From positions 48,273-112,272 of the forward strand of contig JAIOIW010000025.1 in NCBI GenBank assembly GCA_019912385.1: a DNA stretch of 64,000 bases, given 5' to 3'. A program made the translations under genes and the position numbers. Source of the DNA: Notoacmeibacter sp. (GTDB taxonomy: Bacteria > Pseudomonadota > Alphaproteobacteria > Rhizobiales > Rhizobiaceae). Position 1 is the stretch's first letter. Each line of letters starts with the position of its first letter. The notes below the pieces were generated by a model. The model ran no database searches, was not told the origin of the DNA, and saw only the letters and a program-made list of their open reading frames with translations. Below, piece after piece: positions 19,665-29,846 of this stretch.

Positions 19665-20366
19665 ATGGAATTTCTCGATTTCGGAACGATCTTCTTCCTT
19701 GTTGCAGCGGTGGTGATTTTCTACCAGTTGCGCAGCGTTCTCGGCCGGCGGACCGGTCGAGAGCGCCCGCCCTTCGATGCCCGCACGGGGAAACGCGAAA
19801 ACAGCGACACGCCGGGTGACGAAAATGTTGTCACCTTGCCACGCCGGCGCGGCGCGACGGGGGAAGACAAGGCGGCGTTCTATGAGGCGATCGACGCGAT
19901 CGCGAAACCCGGTTCGAAAGCCAATGCGGGTCTGCGCGCGATCAAGGATGCCGACGCCAACTTCGAGCCGAAATCATTCCTCGACGGCGCCGCGATGGCC
20001 TATGAGATGATCGTGATGTCCTTTGCCGACGGCGACCGCAAGACCTTGCGCAACCTGTTGTCGCGCGAGGTCTACGAAGGATTTGATGCGGCGATCACCG
20101 AGCGCGAGAAGCGCGGCGACAAGGTGCAGTCCTCCTTCGTGGGGATCGACAAGTCGGAGATCATTTCTGCCGAGCTGAAGGGCACGGAAGCCCATGTCAC
20201 GGTGCGAATCATATCCGAGATGATATCGGCGACCATCGACAAGTCGGGCGCTGTCATCGACGGCGATCCCGAGACCGTCGCCGAAGGCACCGACGTGTGG
20301 ACCTTTGCCCGCGATCTGCGCGCGCGTGATCCCAACTGGAAGCTCGTCGCCACGGAAGAAGAGTGA
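19665..20366 (+). CDS. Tim44/TimA-domain protein
   Basis: The 233-residue protein has one N-terminal membrane anchor (residues 3-24), a charged linker and a Tim44-like lipid-binding domain (about 75-230) with ADANFEPKSFLDGAAMAYEM and the WTFARD segment near the end. Alphaproteobacterial relatives of mitochondrial Tim44 are inner-membrane proteins of incompletely known function. The stop overlaps the next start (TGATG), so it is coupled to mltA. Position opposite fxsA and secB is conserved in Rhizobiales. Confidence 0.85.
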   Translation: MEFLDFGTIFFLVAAVVIFYQLRSVLGRRTGRERPPFDARTGKRENSDTPGDENVVTLPRRRGATGEDKAAFYEAIDAIAKPGSKANAGLRAIKDADANFEPKSFLDGAAMAYEMIVMSFADGDRKTLRNLLSREVYEGFDAAITEREKRGDKVQSSFVGIDKSEIISAELKGTEAHVTVRIISEMISATIDKSGAVIDGDPETVAEGTDVWTFARDLRARDPNWKLVATEEE

Positions 20367-21517
20367 TGCGGCAAGCGGCTGGCGCGTCGCTTTCCTCCCT
20401 GTTCTCGCCGACCGACTTCGCGCAGATCGCCGGCTGGACGGACGATGACCACGCGGCGGCCTTTTCGGCTTTTCGCCTGTCCGCGCTGCATGCGCGCGAA
20501 AATCCCTACCGCACCGGATCGCTCGGCATCGCCGCCGAAGCACTCGAGCCGGCCAGCGCGCACGCGCGAAGCTTGCGCGGTCCCGATCGCAAAACCGCGC
20601 GCGAATTCTTCGAAAGACATTTCGTCGCGTGCCGTATCGATGCGGGACAGCCCGGATTTGTCACCGGCTACTATGAACCGGTCGTCAGGGCTTCGCCGGA
20701 GCGCGAAGGCCGCTACGTGGTACCGCTCTACCGCCGCCCCCACGATCTCGTCGATATCGGCGAAGACGATCGCCCGCAGGGCCTCGATCCCTATCATGCC
20801 TTCGCGCGAAAGACGCCGGAGGGCCTTGTCGAATATTTTGATCGCGCGGCCATCGAGCAGGGCGCCCTTGCCGGCCGCAACCTCGAGCTTGCCTGGCTGG
20901 AAAGCCGGGTCGATGCGTTCTTTGTCCATGTGCAGGGCTCGGCGCGCCTTGAAATGACGGATGGAACCGAGAAGCGAATCACTTACGCGGCCAAGAGCGG
21001 ACACCGCTTCACCGGGATAGGCGGCATCCTTGTCGCGACGGGCGAAATTGCGCCGAACGACATCTCGATGCAGGCCATCCGTGCCTGGTTTGCTGCCAAT
21101 CCCGGCCGGATCGATGAAATCCTGTGGCAGAACCGGTCCTTCATCTTCTTTCGCGAAGCGCCGGTCGACGACCCCGCGCTCGGGCCTGTCGCGGCCGCCA
21201 AGGTGCCGCTGACGCCGGGCCGTTCGATCGCGGTAGACCGTCTCCTTCACACCTTCTCCACGCCCTTCTTCATCGAAGCGCCGGGTGTGCGCGGCTTCGG
21301 CGCTGGGCCGTTGCGGCGGCTGATGATCGCCCAGGATACAGGCTCGGCGATCACCGGTGCCGCGCGCGCCGACCTGTTCGCGGGAACCGGTCGCAAGGCA
21401 GGAGAGATCGCCGGCGTCATCAAGAACGATGCGGTGTTTTATACGCTGGTTCCGCGCAGCTTGATCTTGCGGTCGACACCTGCAAAACAGGCGCATGACG
21501 ATGCGACGCCCCGGTAA
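20366..21517 (+). CDS. mltA: Membrane-bound lytic murein transglycosylase A
   Basis: The 383-residue protein cleaves peptidoglycan glycan strands to 1,6-anhydro products. It shows the MltA barrel with GYYEPVV (near residue 105), and the 3D domain with AQDTGSAITGAARADLF, which holds the catalytic Asp. No signal peptide or lipobox is visible at the N-terminus, unlike E. coli MltA. Start at ATG 20366 overlaps the preceding stop; an in-frame GTG lies 3 bases upstream. The smr gene starts inside its last 23 bases. Confidence 0.88.
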   Translation: MRQAAGASLSSLFSPTDFAQIAGWTDDDHAAAFSAFRLSALHARENPYRTGSLGIAAEALEPASAHARSLRGPDRKTAREFFERHFVACRIDAGQPGFVTGYYEPVVRASPEREGRYVVPLYRRPHDLVDIGEDDRPQGLDPYHAFARKTPEGLVEYFDRAAIEQGALAGRNLELAWLESRVDAFFVHVQGSARLEMTDGTEKRITYAAKSGHRFTGIGGILVATGEIAPNDISMQAIRAWFAANPGRIDEILWQNRSFIFFREAPVDDPALGPVAAAKVPLTPGRSIAVDRLLHTFSTPFFIEAPGVRGFGAGPLRRLMIAQDTGSAITGAARADLFAGTGRKAGEIAGVIKNDAVFYTLVPRSLILRSTPAKQAHDDATPR

Positions 21518-22064
21518 ACTCACGCGCGAAGACCGCATCCTGTGGGCACGGGTGGCGAAGACGACGCGCCCGCTGCGCGGCGGCGAGGTCATCGACGAAC
21601 TGCTGATGGAGGCCGAAGACCGGGCAAAGGATCCCGAGCCCGTCGTTACGAAGGCGGCGCGGGCCTTTTCCGCCGCCGCCCGGCCGATGCCGGCACCGCA
21701 GAACCGACCGACCCCTGTTCTCGACCGGCCGACCCGCCGCAAGCTCGAAAAGGGACGCGTCGGGATAGATGGGCGCATCGACTTGCATGGAATGTCGCAG
21801 GCCGAAGCCCATAGCGCGCTTCTGGCATTCCTTCACCGCGCTCACGAACGCGGTTATCGCCATGTACTCGTAATCACCGGAAAAGGCTCGTCGCCCGGCA
21901 GCGAAGGCATTCTGGCGCGCGCGGTCCCGGTCTGGTTCGCCACCGGCCCGTTTCGCGCGCTGGTCGGCGGCTATGAGCGCGCCGCGCGGCGCCATGGCGG
22001 CGAGGGCGCTCTCTACGTTCGGATGAAGCGCGCGGACGCCATCGCTCGGAGCGCGGGTTCATGA
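21495..22064 (+). CDS. Smr-domain protein
   Basis: The 189-residue protein has a C-terminal Smr domain (residues about 95-180) with DGRIDLHGMSQAEAH, VLVITGKGSS and the terminal GGEGALYVRMKR. Stand-alone Smr domains are nucleases or RNA/DNA-binding proteins. The N-terminal 90 residues are Pro/Arg-rich and probably disordered. It overlaps mltA by 23 bases and the next gene by 4 bases. Confidence 0.88.
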   Translation: MTMRRPGKLTREDRILWARVAKTTRPLRGGEVIDELLMEAEDRAKDPEPVVTKAARAFSAAARPMPAPQNRPTPVLDRPTRRKLEKGRVGIDGRIDLHGMSQAEAHSALLAFLHRAHERGYRHVLVITGKGSSPGSEGILARAVPVWFATGPFRALVGGYERAARRHGGEGALYVRMKRADAIARSAGS

Positions 22065-22447
22065 CCCCGTTCGGCAGACGGATGCGCGAGATGCGCGCCG
22101 CGCGCGGCGTCACCCAGAAGCAGATGGCCGCCGCGATCGGCGTCACGCCGGCCTATCTGTCGGCGCTGGAGCGCGGCCATCGCGGCGTCCCGAATTATGC
22201 GATGATCCAGCGGATCCTGGGCTATTTCAACGTGATCTGGGACGAGGCAGACGAACTGGCGGAACTGGCCCGCAGCTCCCATCCGCGCGTCGTCGTGGAC
22301 ACTGCCGGCCTCGGGCCGCGCGCCACCGAGCTGGCCAACCGGCTTGCCGTCGGCATCGCCGGACTGAACGACGAACAGCTTGGACAATTATGCGACTTGC
22401 TCGAGGCGATGCTTTCCCCGCGCGAGGGGAGCGCGGGTTCAGAATAG
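22061..22447 (+). CDS. XRE-family helix-turn-helix regulator
   Basis: The 128-residue protein has an N-terminal XRE helix-turn-helix (residues 1-60; VTQKQMAAAIGVTPAYLSAL), with a C-terminal helical region ending in a leucine-rich segment. Its ATG overlaps the smr stop (ATGA). Its stop overlaps the converging DUF1402 gene by 9 bases. The target is unknown. Confidence 0.85.
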   Translation: MTPFGRRMREMRAARGVTQKQMAAAIGVTPAYLSALERGHRGVPNYAMIQRILGYFNVIWDEADELAELARSSHPRVVVDTAGLGPRATELANRLAVGIAGLNDEQLGQLCDLLEAMLSPREGSAGSE

Positions 22448-23401
22448 GACGCGCAGGTCGTCGAGCTTCTCGTTGACCAGCCAGCCATAGTAGTTTTCCT
22501 GCGGCATGCGCTCTTTTTCGCCCCTCGCCCGGCGCCGTTCGTTTTCCTCGGCGAGAGCCTGCGCCCGCGCCTCCGGATTGCCGAGATTGTAGAGCGTCGC
22601 CGTGATTCCGGGATTGTCGGAAATATCGAAGCCGGCGATCGTCCGGTAGGAGTCGATCGCCATTTTCAGCGTCGCCGCCACATAGGCCAGCGAGATGTCG
22701 GGATCCATGATGGTCTGGTAGACTTCCTGCGGCCGCCGGTAATCGAGTTTGCGCAGGCCGGAAACCTCGTTGACGATATCGCTCATCTGCAGGGCGGTCA
22801 GCGGATTGAGTTGCCCAAGCCCGAAGGTCTGCCCGGCATAGAAGGGCTGGAAGAAGACGGCCGAAAAGCGGTCGTTCGGGAAAGCCTTGCCGTCCACGGT
22901 CTTGCCGCGGAATTCGCTGTTCCAAATGTCTTCGCGGCAGGTCCACGCCGCATAGCTGCCGGTCTTGTCGGCGCACAAACCGAATTGCGGGCGTCGGATG
23001 AAGGCGTCGACATCCTCGCCGCCATAACCGAACGAAATGGCGGAGCCGAAATAGGCCAGTGCCTTGACGTAATAGGTCTGCAGCCGGTCATAGGCATCGA
23101 CATTGTAGGTGTGTTCGCCGACGATCGCGCCGACGATATGAATCGGATCGATTTCATATATTTTTGCCGTGGTTTCGATCTTGTGCCGCAGGGCAGCGTC
23201 CGATTTCAGCAGGTCGCGGACCTTGCGGTATTTTTCCTCGTAGGTTGTCCTGAGCGCTTCGGTGCGCCGCGCCGAGGCGCCGGGGACGGACGGCTGCGCG
23301 GCATTGCGGTTTCCCGGCGGCACGATGGTCATGGCGGCGGCAAGAGGGCTCCCCAGCAATATCGAGAGCAGGCAGATGATGGCCGTCGACTGTCGCAACA
23401 T
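22439..23401 (-). CDS. DUF1402-family exported lysozyme-like protein
   Basis: The 320-residue protein begins with a signal peptide (MLRQSTAIICLLSILLGSPL, cleavage near AAA). The body carries a lysozyme-like segment, GAIVGEHTYNVDAYDR with a candidate catalytic Glu, and GLGQLNPLTALQMSD, reminiscent of soluble lytic transglycosylases. I recognise it as DUF1402, a family common in rhizobia; enzyme activity is inferred. The ATG at 23401 is preferred over an upstream extension because it places the signal peptide at the N-terminus. Confidence 0.75.
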   Translation of the reverse strand: MLRQSTAIICLLSILLGSPLAAAMTIVPPGNRNAAQPSVPGASARRTEALRTTYEEKYRKVRDLLKSDAALRHKIETTAKIYEIDPIHIVGAIVGEHTYNVDAYDRLQTYYVKALAYFGSAISFGYGGEDVDAFIRRPQFGLCADKTGSYAAWTCREDIWNSEFRGKTVDGKAFPNDRFSAVFFQPFYAGQTFGLGQLNPLTALQMSDIVNEVSGLRKLDYRRPQEVYQTIMDPDISLAYVAATLKMAIDSYRTIAGFDISDNPGITATLYNLGNPEARAQALAEENERRRARGEKERMPQENYYGWLVNEKLDDLRVLF

Positions 23402-23498
23402 GATCCCGTGGCGCCGCGTTATGGAGGAACTGGCGGCAAGATAGGAAAACCCTGCCGCCAAGTCGAGTTGCAACGGTTAATCACACCCGAAAAGGCAT

Positions 23499-23520
23499 TT
23501 CTGTGACATCGGTCACAGAA
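23499..23520 (-). terminator. Terminator hairpin overlapping the hslU stop
   Basis: TTCTGTGAC and GTCACAGAA form a perfect 9-bp stem with a 4-base loop. On the minus strand it is followed by ATGCCTTTTCGGG with a short T run. The stem begins inside the last hslU codons. Confidence 0.5.
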
Positions 23521-24817
23521 TGAAGCGCGACAGGTCCGTATTGGCCGCCAGATCCCCGACATTGTCGCGCACATAGTCGGCATCGATCGTGAATGTCGTG
23601 TCGGAACGGTCGGGCGCGTTGAAGGAGATGTCGTCCAGCACGCGCTCCATCACCGTCTGCAGGCGCCGGGCGCCGATATTCTCGACCGAGGCATTGAGGT
23701 CGACGGCGATCTGGGCGAGCGCGTCGATCGCATCGTCGCTGAAATTAAGCGTCACGCCCTCGGTCGCCAGCAGCGCCACATACTGCTTGATCAGGCTGGC
23801 CTCCGTTTCGGTCAGGATGCGGCGGAAATCGTCCTTTTCGAGCGCCCTGAGCTCGACGCGGATCGGCAGGCGGCCCTGCAGTTCGGGCAGCAGGTCGGAC
23901 GGCTTGGACACGTGGAAGGCACCCGACGCGATGAACAGGATGTGGTCGGTCTTCACCGGACCGTACTTGGTCGCCACCGTCGTGCCTTCCACCAGCGGCA
24001 AAAGGTCGCGCTGCACGCCTTCGCGCGACACGCCGGCACCGGCGGAGCCTTCGCGCGCGGCGATCTTGTCGATCTCGTCGATGAAGACGATGCCGTCGTT
24101 CTCGGCCGAGGCAAGCGCCTCCTGCACGATCTGGTCCTGGTCGATCAGCTTGTCGGATTCGTCCGCGATCAGGAATTCGTAGGACTCCTTGACCGTGGTC
24201 TTGCGCGCCTTGGTGCGACCGCCCATCGCCTTCGACAGCATGTCGTTGAGATTGAGCACGCCGATATTGGCGCCGGGCATGCCCGGAATCTCGAAACCGC
24301 CGGGCATGCCGGTATCGGCCACCTCGATTTCGATCTCCTTGTCGTCCATCAGCCCGTCGCGCAGCTTCTTGCGGAACGAATCGCGGGTCGAGGGGCTGGC
24401 CGTCTTGCCCACCAGCGCATCCAGCACGCGTTCCTCGGCATTGACATGGGCACGCGCCGTCACTTCCTCGCGCCGCTTTTCGCGGATGAGACCGATTGCC
24501 GCCTCGACGAGATCGCGGACGATCTGCTCGACATCGCGACCGACATAGCCGACCTCGGTGAACTTGGTCGCCTCCACCTTGATGAAAGGGGCGCCGGCGA
24601 GCTTCGCCAGCCGCCGCGAGATCTCCGTCTTGCCGACACCTGTGGGTCCGATCATCAGGATGTTCTTCGGCATCACCTCCTCGCGCATCGCGCCTTCGAG
24701 CTGCTGGCGTCGCCAGCGGTTGCGAAGCGCGATGGCGACGGCCCGCTTGGCCTCCTTCTGGCCGATGATGAAGCGGTCGAGTTCGGAAACGATCTCGCGG
24801 GGCGAAAAACTGGTCAT
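23513..24817 (-). CDS. hslU: ATP-dependent protease HslUV, ATPase subunit
   Basis: The 434-residue AAA+ unfoldase feeds substrates to HslV. Visible are Walker [10 protein letters not shown] (near residue 55), the pore motif GYVGRD, the I domain (about 110-240), Walker [10 protein letters not shown], and the C-terminal tail SRFIL that inserts into HslV. Length is standard. It lies 55 bases downstream of hslV. Confidence 0.97.
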   Translation of the reverse strand: MTSFSPREIVSELDRFIIGQKEAKRAVAIALRNRWRRQQLEGAMREEVMPKNILMIGPTGVGKTEISRRLAKLAGAPFIKVEATKFTEVGYVGRDVEQIVRDLVEAAIGLIREKRREEVTARAHVNAEERVLDALVGKTASPSTRDSFRKKLRDGLMDDKEIEIEVADTGMPGGFEIPGMPGANIGVLNLNDMLSKAMGGRTKARKTTVKESYEFLIADESDKLIDQDQIVQEALASAENDGIVFIDEIDKIAAREGSAGAGVSREGVQRDLLPLVEGTTVATKYGPVKTDHILFIASGAFHVSKPSDLLPELQGRLPIRVELRALEKDDFRRILTETEASLIKQYVALLATEGVTLNFSDDAIDALAQIAVDLNASVENIGARRLQTVMERVLDDISFNAPDRSDTTFTIDADYVRDNVGDLAANTDLSRFIL

Positions 24818-24872
24818 GTTTGGCTCTCGAATATTTCCGGTCGTGGCAGCGGCGTCTTGCCGCCGTCAGATG

Positions 24873-25421
24873 TCATTCGGTGTCGAGCGTTTCCACGATC
24901 ACCGAGTGGTTGGTGTAGACGCAGATATCGGCGGCGATCGCCATCGCCTTGCGGGCGATCGTCTCCGCGTCCGATTCGGTATCGATCAGCGCCCGCGCGG
25001 CAGCGAGCGCATAGTTGCCGCCGGAGCCGATCGCCATGACGCCGTGTTCGGGCTCCAGCACGTCGCCATTGCCGGTGATCGCCAGGCTCACCGACTTGTC
25101 GGCGACCAGCATCATCGCTTCCAGCCGGCGCAGATAGCGGTCGGTGCGCCAGTCCTTGGCAAGTTCCACGCAGGCGCGCGTCAGCTGGTTGGGATATTGC
25201 TCCAGCTTGGCTTCCAGCCGCTCCAGCAGCGTGAAGGCATCGGCTGTGGCGCCTGCGAACCCGGCGATCACCATGCCGTCCTTGCCGATGCGGCGCACCT
25301 TGCGCGCATTGCCCTTCATCACCGTTTCACCGAGGCTGACCTGGCCGTCGCCGGCGATCACCACCCTGCCGTCCTTGCGGACGGTGATGATGGTCGTGGC
25401 GTGCATCGATTTTTCGCTCAT
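24873..25421 (-). CDS. hslV: ATP-dependent protease HslUV, peptidase subunit
   Basis: The 182-residue threonine protease forms a double hexamer. The catalytic Thr follows a short propeptide (MSEKSMHA before TTIITVRK), with [10 protein letters not shown] and the C-terminal YTNHSVIVE. The ATG at 25421 matches the rhizobial form; the longer open frame runs into antisense hisB sequence. It diverges from hisB across a 193-base gap that must hold both promoters. Confidence 0.95.
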   Translation of the reverse strand: MSEKSMHATTIITVRKDGRVVIAGDGQVSLGETVMKGNARKVRRIGKDGMVIAGFAGATADAFTLLERLEAKLEQYPNQLTRACVELAKDWRTDRYLRRLEAMMLVADKSVSLAITGNGDVLEPEHGVMAIGSGGNYALAAARALIDTESDAETIARKAMAIAADICVYTNHSVIVETLDTE

Positions 25422-25614
25422 CCGAGTGCTCCGGTTGGCCGCGCCGCGCTGATCTGTCGTCGCGCGGCATGAACCGCATATGTATGTGGCGGCGCTGCAA
25501 ATGCAAACCATGCCGCGAACCCATAAACCAAGCCGGTTCAATGAACTGGCATTTGAACCGCCATGCTGGTAGAAGGCGCTTCGTTTCCATTTCCCGCATC
25601 GAAGGGGCCAGGTC

Positions 25615-26226
25615 ATGACCTCCGGCATCAACAGCCGCACGGCGAGCGTCAGCCGCAAGACCAACGAAACCGCGATCAGCGTCGAGGTTGCCATTGACGG
25701 CACCGGCCGGCACGAAATCGGCACCGGGGTGGGCTTTTTCGACCATATGCTGGAGCAGCTTTCGCGCCATTCGCTTGTCGACATGAAGGTTGAGGCAAAA
25801 GGCGACCTGCACATCGACGATCACCACACCGTCGAGGATACCGGCATCGCGCTCGGCCAGGCCATGGCCCAGGCGCTCGGCGACCGCCGTGGAATCACGC
25901 GCTACGCCTCGCTCGATCTCGCCATGGACGAAACCCTGACCCGGGCCGCGGTGGATGTCTCCGGCCGCCCGTTCCTGGTCTGGAACGTCGCGTTTTCGGC
26001 GCCCAAGATCGGCACCTTCGACACCGAGCTGGTGCGCGAGTTCTTCCAGGCCTTCACGCAGCACGCCGGCATCACGCTGCATGTGACGAACCACTATGGC
26101 GCCAACAACCACCACATCGCCGAGACCTGCTTCAAGGCGGTGGCCCGGGTGCTGCGCGCCGCGCTTGAGACCGATCCGCGCCAGGCGGACGCGATCCCCT
26201 CCACCAAGGGTTCCCTGAAAGGCTGA
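25615..26226 (+). CDS. hisB: Imidazoleglycerol-phosphate dehydratase
   Basis: The 203-residue monofunctional dehydratase converts imidazoleglycerol phosphate to imidazoleacetol phosphate. Both duplicated metal-binding motifs are visible: [24 protein letters not shown], and HAGITLHV with GANNHHIAE. It has no phosphatase domain, as usual outside enterobacteria. First gene of the his operon. Confidence 0.96.
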   Translation: MTSGINSRTASVSRKTNETAISVEVAIDGTGRHEIGTGVGFFDHMLEQLSRHSLVDMKVEAKGDLHIDDHHTVEDTGIALGQAMAQALGDRRGITRYASLDLAMDETLTRAAVDVSGRPFLVWNVAFSAPKIGTFDTELVREFFQAFTQHAGITLHVTNHYGANNHHIAETCFKAVARVLRAALETDPRQADAIPSTKGSLKG

Positions 26227-26232
26227 GCGGCC

Positions 26233-26697
26233 ATGGCTTCCTGGGTCATCATGGAAAAACCGGATGAGCGCGCCGGCGACGGCACGCTCCTCGTTCGCGA
26301 CGGCTTTTCGTTCGTCGCCTTCATCGTCCCGCTCCTCTGGCTGCTGTGGCACCGGCTGTGGATCGAGGCACTCGTCCTGCTCGCCGTCGCGGCGGGCATT
26401 GCGGCCGCCTCCACCTTTGGCGGGCTGGCCGGGGCTGAGCCGTTCGTGTCGGTGCTGGTTTCGCTGTTCATCGGCCTCGAGGGGCCGAACCTGCGATTGC
26501 GCGCGCTCGCGCGCCGTGGCTGGCGCGAGGCCGGCGTTGTCGAAGCAGCCAGCCGCGATGAGGCCGAGTATCGCTGGTTCGGCGCCGAGCGGTCTGCCGG
26601 CGAGCCATCCCCCGCCGCGCCGCGCGCTGCGCAACCGTCAAGATCGGCCGCCGCCGTTCCAACGATCGGCATGGTCGAATTTCCTGGAGCACGCTGA
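26233..26697 (+). CDS. DUF2628 membrane protein
   Basis: The 154-residue protein has two or three hydrophobic segments (about residues 28-100) and the DUF2628 pattern [20 protein letters not shown]. The C-terminal 50 residues are Ala/Pro-rich. It lies between hisB and hisH with a 6-base gap upstream and a TGATG overlap downstream, a conserved location in Rhizobiales, but no histidine-pathway role is known. Confidence 0.8.
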   Translation: MASWVIMEKPDERAGDGTLLVRDGFSFVAFIVPLLWLLWHRLWIEALVLLAVAAGIAAASTFGGLAGAEPFVSVLVSLFIGLEGPNLRLRALARRGWREAGVVEAASRDEAEYRWFGAERSAGEPSPAAPRAAQPSRSAAAVPTIGMVEFPGAR

Positions 26698-27347
26698 TGC
26701 GCGTCGCGATCATCGACTACGGTTCGGGCAATCTGCGCTCGGCGACAAAAGCCTTCGAACGCGCGGCGCGCGAAACCGGCATTTCGGCTCAGATCGAGCT
26801 GACAGCCGATGCCGAGCGCGTGCGCACCGCGGACCGGATCGTCCTGCCCGGCGTTGGCGCCTATGCCGATTGCAAGGCGGGTCTAGATGCGGTGCCCGGC
26901 ATGCACGAGGCGATCGACGAGGTCGCGATCCGCAACGCGCGGCCCTTTCTCGGCATCTGCGTCGGCATGCAGTTGATGTCGACGCGCGGGCTGGAAAAGA
27001 CGATCACCCAAGGTTTTGACTGGATCGCCGGCGACGTGCGCATCATGGAGCTGGCCGATCCCGCGCTGAAGATCCCGCAGATCGGCTGGAACACATTGGA
27101 GCTGAAGCGCCACCATCCGCTGTTTGAAGGCATCCCGACCGGCGAGTCCGGCCTGCACGCCTATTTCGTCCATTCCTATTTCCTCGACGCGAAAAATCCA
27201 GAAGACGTCGTCGCGGTCACCGATTATGGCGGCGAGGTGACCGCGTGTGTCGCGCGCGGCAACCTTGCCGGCACCCAGTTCCACCCCGAGAAAAGCCAGA
27301 AGCTCGGCCTGGCCCTGATCGGCAATTTCCTGGGATGGAAGCCGTGA
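26697..27347 (+). CDS. hisH: Imidazole glycerol phosphate synthase, glutaminase subunit
   Basis: The 216-residue class I amidotransferase releases ammonia from glutamine for HisF. The catalytic triad is visible: Cys in [10 protein letters not shown], and His/Glu in QFHPEKSQ. The oxyanion-strand motif PGVGAY is present. It starts on the DUF2628 stop codon and is followed directly by hisA. Confidence 0.96.
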   Translation: MRVAIIDYGSGNLRSATKAFERAARETGISAQIELTADAERVRTADRIVLPGVGAYADCKAGLDAVPGMHEAIDEVAIRNARPFLGICVGMQLMSTRGLEKTITQGFDWIAGDVRIMELADPALKIPQIGWNTLELKRHHPLFEGIPTGESGLHAYFVHSYFLDAKNPEDVVAVTDYGGEVTACVARGNLAGTQFHPEKSQKLGLALIGNFLGWKP

Positions 27348-28123
27348 AACCCAAGATCCTCTTTCCCGCCATCGACCTGAAGGACGGAAGCTGCGTGCGC
27401 CTGAAGCTGGGCGAGATGGACACCGCGACCGTCTACAACGAAGACCCTGCCGCCCAGGCGAAGGCCTTCGAAGACCAGGGCTTTGCGTGGCTCCATGTCG
27501 TCGATCTCAACGGCGCCTTCGAGGGCCATTCGGTCAATGGCGCGGCGGTCGAGGCGATTATCAAGGCGACGAAAAACCCGGTGCAGCTTGGCGGCGGCAT
27601 CCGCACGCTTGCCCATATCGAAAGCTGGCTGGAAAAGGGCCTGGCGCGCGTCATCCTCGGCACGGTCGCGGTGCGCGATCCCGACCTGGTGAAGGAGGCG
27701 TGCAGGCTCTTCCCCGGAAGGATTGCTGTCGGCATTGACGCAAAAGGGGGGAAAGTCGCCGTCGAGGGCTGGGCGGAAGCCTCGTCGCTTGGCGTCATCG
27801 AGCTGGCGCGGAAATTCGAGGGCGCGGGCGTCGCGGCCATCATCTACACCGATATCGACCGCGACGGCGTGCTGACCGGCATCAACTGGGAATCGACCAT
27901 CGAGCTTGCCGACGCCGTGTCGATTCCGGTGATCGCCTCGGGCGGGCTCGCTTCCGTGGCCGACATCGTGCGCATGATGATGCCCGACGCGGCGCGTCTC
28001 GAAGGCGCGATCTCGGGCCGTGCGCTCTATGACGGGCGGATCGACCCGGCAGAAGCGCTCGGCATCCTGAACGGCACGATTTCGGTCGTCGACGCCATGT
28101 TCGAGGAGGCTATCCGCTCATGA
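27344..28123 (+). CDS. hisA: ProFAR isomerase HisA
   Basis: The 259-residue TIM-barrel isomerase opens the ribose ring of ProFAR to PRFAR. The N-terminal catalytic Asp is in [10 protein letters not shown], the second in YTDIDRDG, and the phosphate loops are LGGGIRT and ASGGLAS. The GTG at 27344 overlaps the hisH stop (GTGA); ATG at 27335 would add three residues and is an alternative. The long upstream extension of the frame lies in hisH and is rejected. Confidence 0.95.
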   Translation: MKPKILFPAIDLKDGSCVRLKLGEMDTATVYNEDPAAQAKAFEDQGFAWLHVVDLNGAFEGHSVNGAAVEAIIKATKNPVQLGGGIRTLAHIESWLEKGLARVILGTVAVRDPDLVKEACRLFPGRIAVGIDAKGGKVAVEGWAEASSLGVIELARKFEGAGVAAIIYTDIDRDGVLTGINWESTIELADAVSIPVIASGGLASVADIVRMMMPDAARLEGAISGRALYDGRIDPAEALGILNGTISVVDAMFEEAIRS

Positions 28124-28142
28124 CCCTCAAGGGTCCACGGAA

Positions 28143-28478
28143 GTGACGGGCGCGGGCGGGAAGACGCGGCCTTTTCCCTGGGCGCGGTTTCTTCTGGTCT
28201 TTCTTGCCATTGTCATGGTTTCCGCCGCGCCGGTGCTGAGCGCCATGACCGCCGGTCTGATTGCCTCGGCCAATGGCTGCGATCTCCACGAGGGTTTCGT
28301 CAATCCCTGCGTCATCGGTGGGTCGGACCGCGGTGAGACACTCTACGCCATGTTCGTGCTTGCCTGGTTCGGCATGGTGAGTTTGCCCATCGGCGCGATC
28401 GCGCTTGTCGTCTGGCTGGTCGTGCTGGTCATTGCCTTGCTGACCCGGTCATCGGGAAGGCGCGGTCAACCGGAGTGA
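28143..28478 (+). CDS. Small membrane protein with a conserved-looking two-Cys motif
   Basis: The 111-residue protein starts at GTG. It has two hydrophobic helices (about residues 15-42 and 66-102) separated by a periplasmic-looking loop [19 protein letters not shown] with two cysteines that could form a disulphide. I have a general recollection of this GC-x-L-x-EG-x(4)-PC pattern in small proteobacterial membrane proteins, but cannot name a function. It lies between hisA and hisF in the same direction and is probably co-transcribed. The start has only a weak ribosome site. Confidence 0.65.
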   Translation: MTGAGGKTRPFPWARFLLVFLAIVMVSAAPVLSAMTAGLIASANGCDLHEGFVNPCVIGGSDRGETLYAMFVLAWFGMVSLPIGAIALVVWLVVLVIALLTRSSGRRGQPE

Positions 28479-28573
28479 ACGGGTCGCACGCGATGGCAGC
28501 TTCCCAAAGCGCTTTACGCCGGCACTGCCAGCGCCTAGATATCCTGCACCATCACGCGGAAAGTCTTCCCCGA

Positions 28574-28684
28574 ATGCTGAAAGCCCGTGTCATTCCCTGC
28601 CTCGACGTCAAGGACGGCCCGCGCCGCCCGCAGCGGCAAGGCCGCGAGGACGCGCAAAACGGAAAGGCGGCCGTCCGATGCTGA
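28574..28684 (+). pseudogene. Partial duplicate of the hisF 5' end
   Basis: Bases 28574-28619 repeat the first 46 bases of hisF (28678-28723) exactly, giving [15 protein letters not shown]. An extra C then shifts the frame, and the copy ends in a TGA at 28682-28684 inside the real hisF start region (ATGCTGA). The 36-codon frame is therefore a frameshifted duplicate that overlaps the functional gene. It may be a dead relic, or may act as a short upstream ORF coupling translation into hisF. The offset of the repeat is 104 bases. Confidence 0.8.
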
Positions 28685-29460
28685 AAGCCCGTGTCATTCC
28701 CTGCCTCGACGTCAAGGACGGCCGCGTCGTCAAGGGCGTCAATTTCGTCGACCTGATCGACGCCGGCGATCCGGTCGAGGCGGCGAAAGCCTATGACGCC
28801 GCCGGCGCCGACGAGCTGACCTTCCTCGACATCACGGCCAGCCACGAAAACCGCGACACGATCTTCGACGTCGTCGCCCGCACGGCCGAGCAATGCTTCA
28901 TGCCGCTCACCGTTGGCGGCGGCGTGCGCGCCATCGCCGATATCCGCAAGCTGTTGTTGGCCGGCGCCGACAAGGTGTCGATCAATACCGCGGCGGTGAA
29001 GAACCCGGATTTCGTCGCCGAGGCCGCCGACAAGTTCGGCGACCAGTGCATCGTCGTCGCCATCGACGCCAAGCGCGTCTCGGGCGAAGGCGAGCGGGAC
29101 CGCTGGGAGATCTTCACCCATGGCGGGCGCACGCCGACCGGCATCGACGCCGTGGAATTTGCGCGCACCGTGGTCGACCGCGGCGCCGGCGAGATCCTGC
29201 TCACCTCGATGGACCGCGACGGCACCAAGGCGGGCTATGACATTGCGCTGACGCGCACCGTCGCCGACGCCGTGCATGTGCCGGTCATCGCGTCGGGCGG
29301 CGTCGGCACGCTCGACCATCTCGTCGAGGGCATCCGCGACGGCCATGCCACCGCCGTGCTCGCCGCCTCGATTTTCCATTTCGGCACCTATACGATCGGC
29401 GAGGCGAAGGAATACATGGCCGCCGCCGGGCTGGCGATGCGCCTTGACCCGCACGAATAA
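28678..29460 (+). CDS. hisF: Imidazole glycerol phosphate synthase, cyclase subunit
   Basis: The 260-residue TIM-barrel cyclase joins PRFAR with ammonia from HisH. Catalytic Asp residues lie in [12 protein letters not shown] and TSMDRDG; phosphate loops are VGGGVR and ASGGVG. It is full length. Its first 46 bases are duplicated just upstream. Confidence 0.96.
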   Translation: MLKARVIPCLDVKDGRVVKGVNFVDLIDAGDPVEAAKAYDAAGADELTFLDITASHENRDTIFDVVARTAEQCFMPLTVGGGVRAIADIRKLLLAGADKVSINTAAVKNPDFVAEAADKFGDQCIVVAIDAKRVSGEGERDRWEIFTHGGRTPTGIDAVEFARTVVDRGAGEILLTSMDRDGTKAGYDIALTRTVADAVHVPVIASGGVGTLDHLVEGIRDGHATAVLAASIFHFGTYTIGEAKEYMAAAGLAMRLDPHE

Positions 29461-29488
29461 GCCGAACCTGCCCGAAAAGGCCCTGACC

Positions 29489-29809
29489 ATGAGCGATTTT
29501 TCCCTGGCCGACCTGGAACGCATCATCGCCGCGCGCGGGCGCTCCGGCGACGAAAATTCCTGGACCGCCCGGTTGTTCGCCAAGGGCCAGGCCAAGGCGG
29601 CGCAGAAAATGGGCGAAGAGGCCGTGGAAACGGTGATCGCGGCGGTATCGGGCGACCGCGAAGGCGTCATTTCCGAAAGCGCCGATCTGCTCTATCATTG
29701 GCTTGTGGTTCTGGCGCTGGCGGATGTCTCGCTGACAGAGATTCTCGCCGAGCTGGAAAAGCGCACGTCGCAGTCGGGCATCGCTGAAAAGACGTCGCGT
29801 CGGGAATAA
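29489..29809 (+). CDS. hisE: Phosphoribosyl-ATP pyrophosphatase
   Basis: The 106-residue MazG-like enzyme hydrolyses PR-ATP to PR-AMP. The motifs [23 protein letters not shown] and [14 protein letters not shown] hold the metal-binding acidic residues. The ATG at 29489 gives the family start; the longer frame overlaps hisF. Confidence 0.94.
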   Translation: MSDFSLADLERIIAARGRSGDENSWTARLFAKGQAKAAQKMGEEAVETVIAAVSGDREGVISESADLLYHWLVVLALADVSLTEILAELEKRTSQSGIAEKTSRRE

Positions 29810-29846
29810 GCGACGGCCCGCGCCGGTTGAGGGGTACCGCAGCGTC

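Noticed and set aside
20072..21778. Minus-strand 568-codon frame
   Set aside because: Antisense to the Tim44-domain gene, mltA and smr, which all have clear families.
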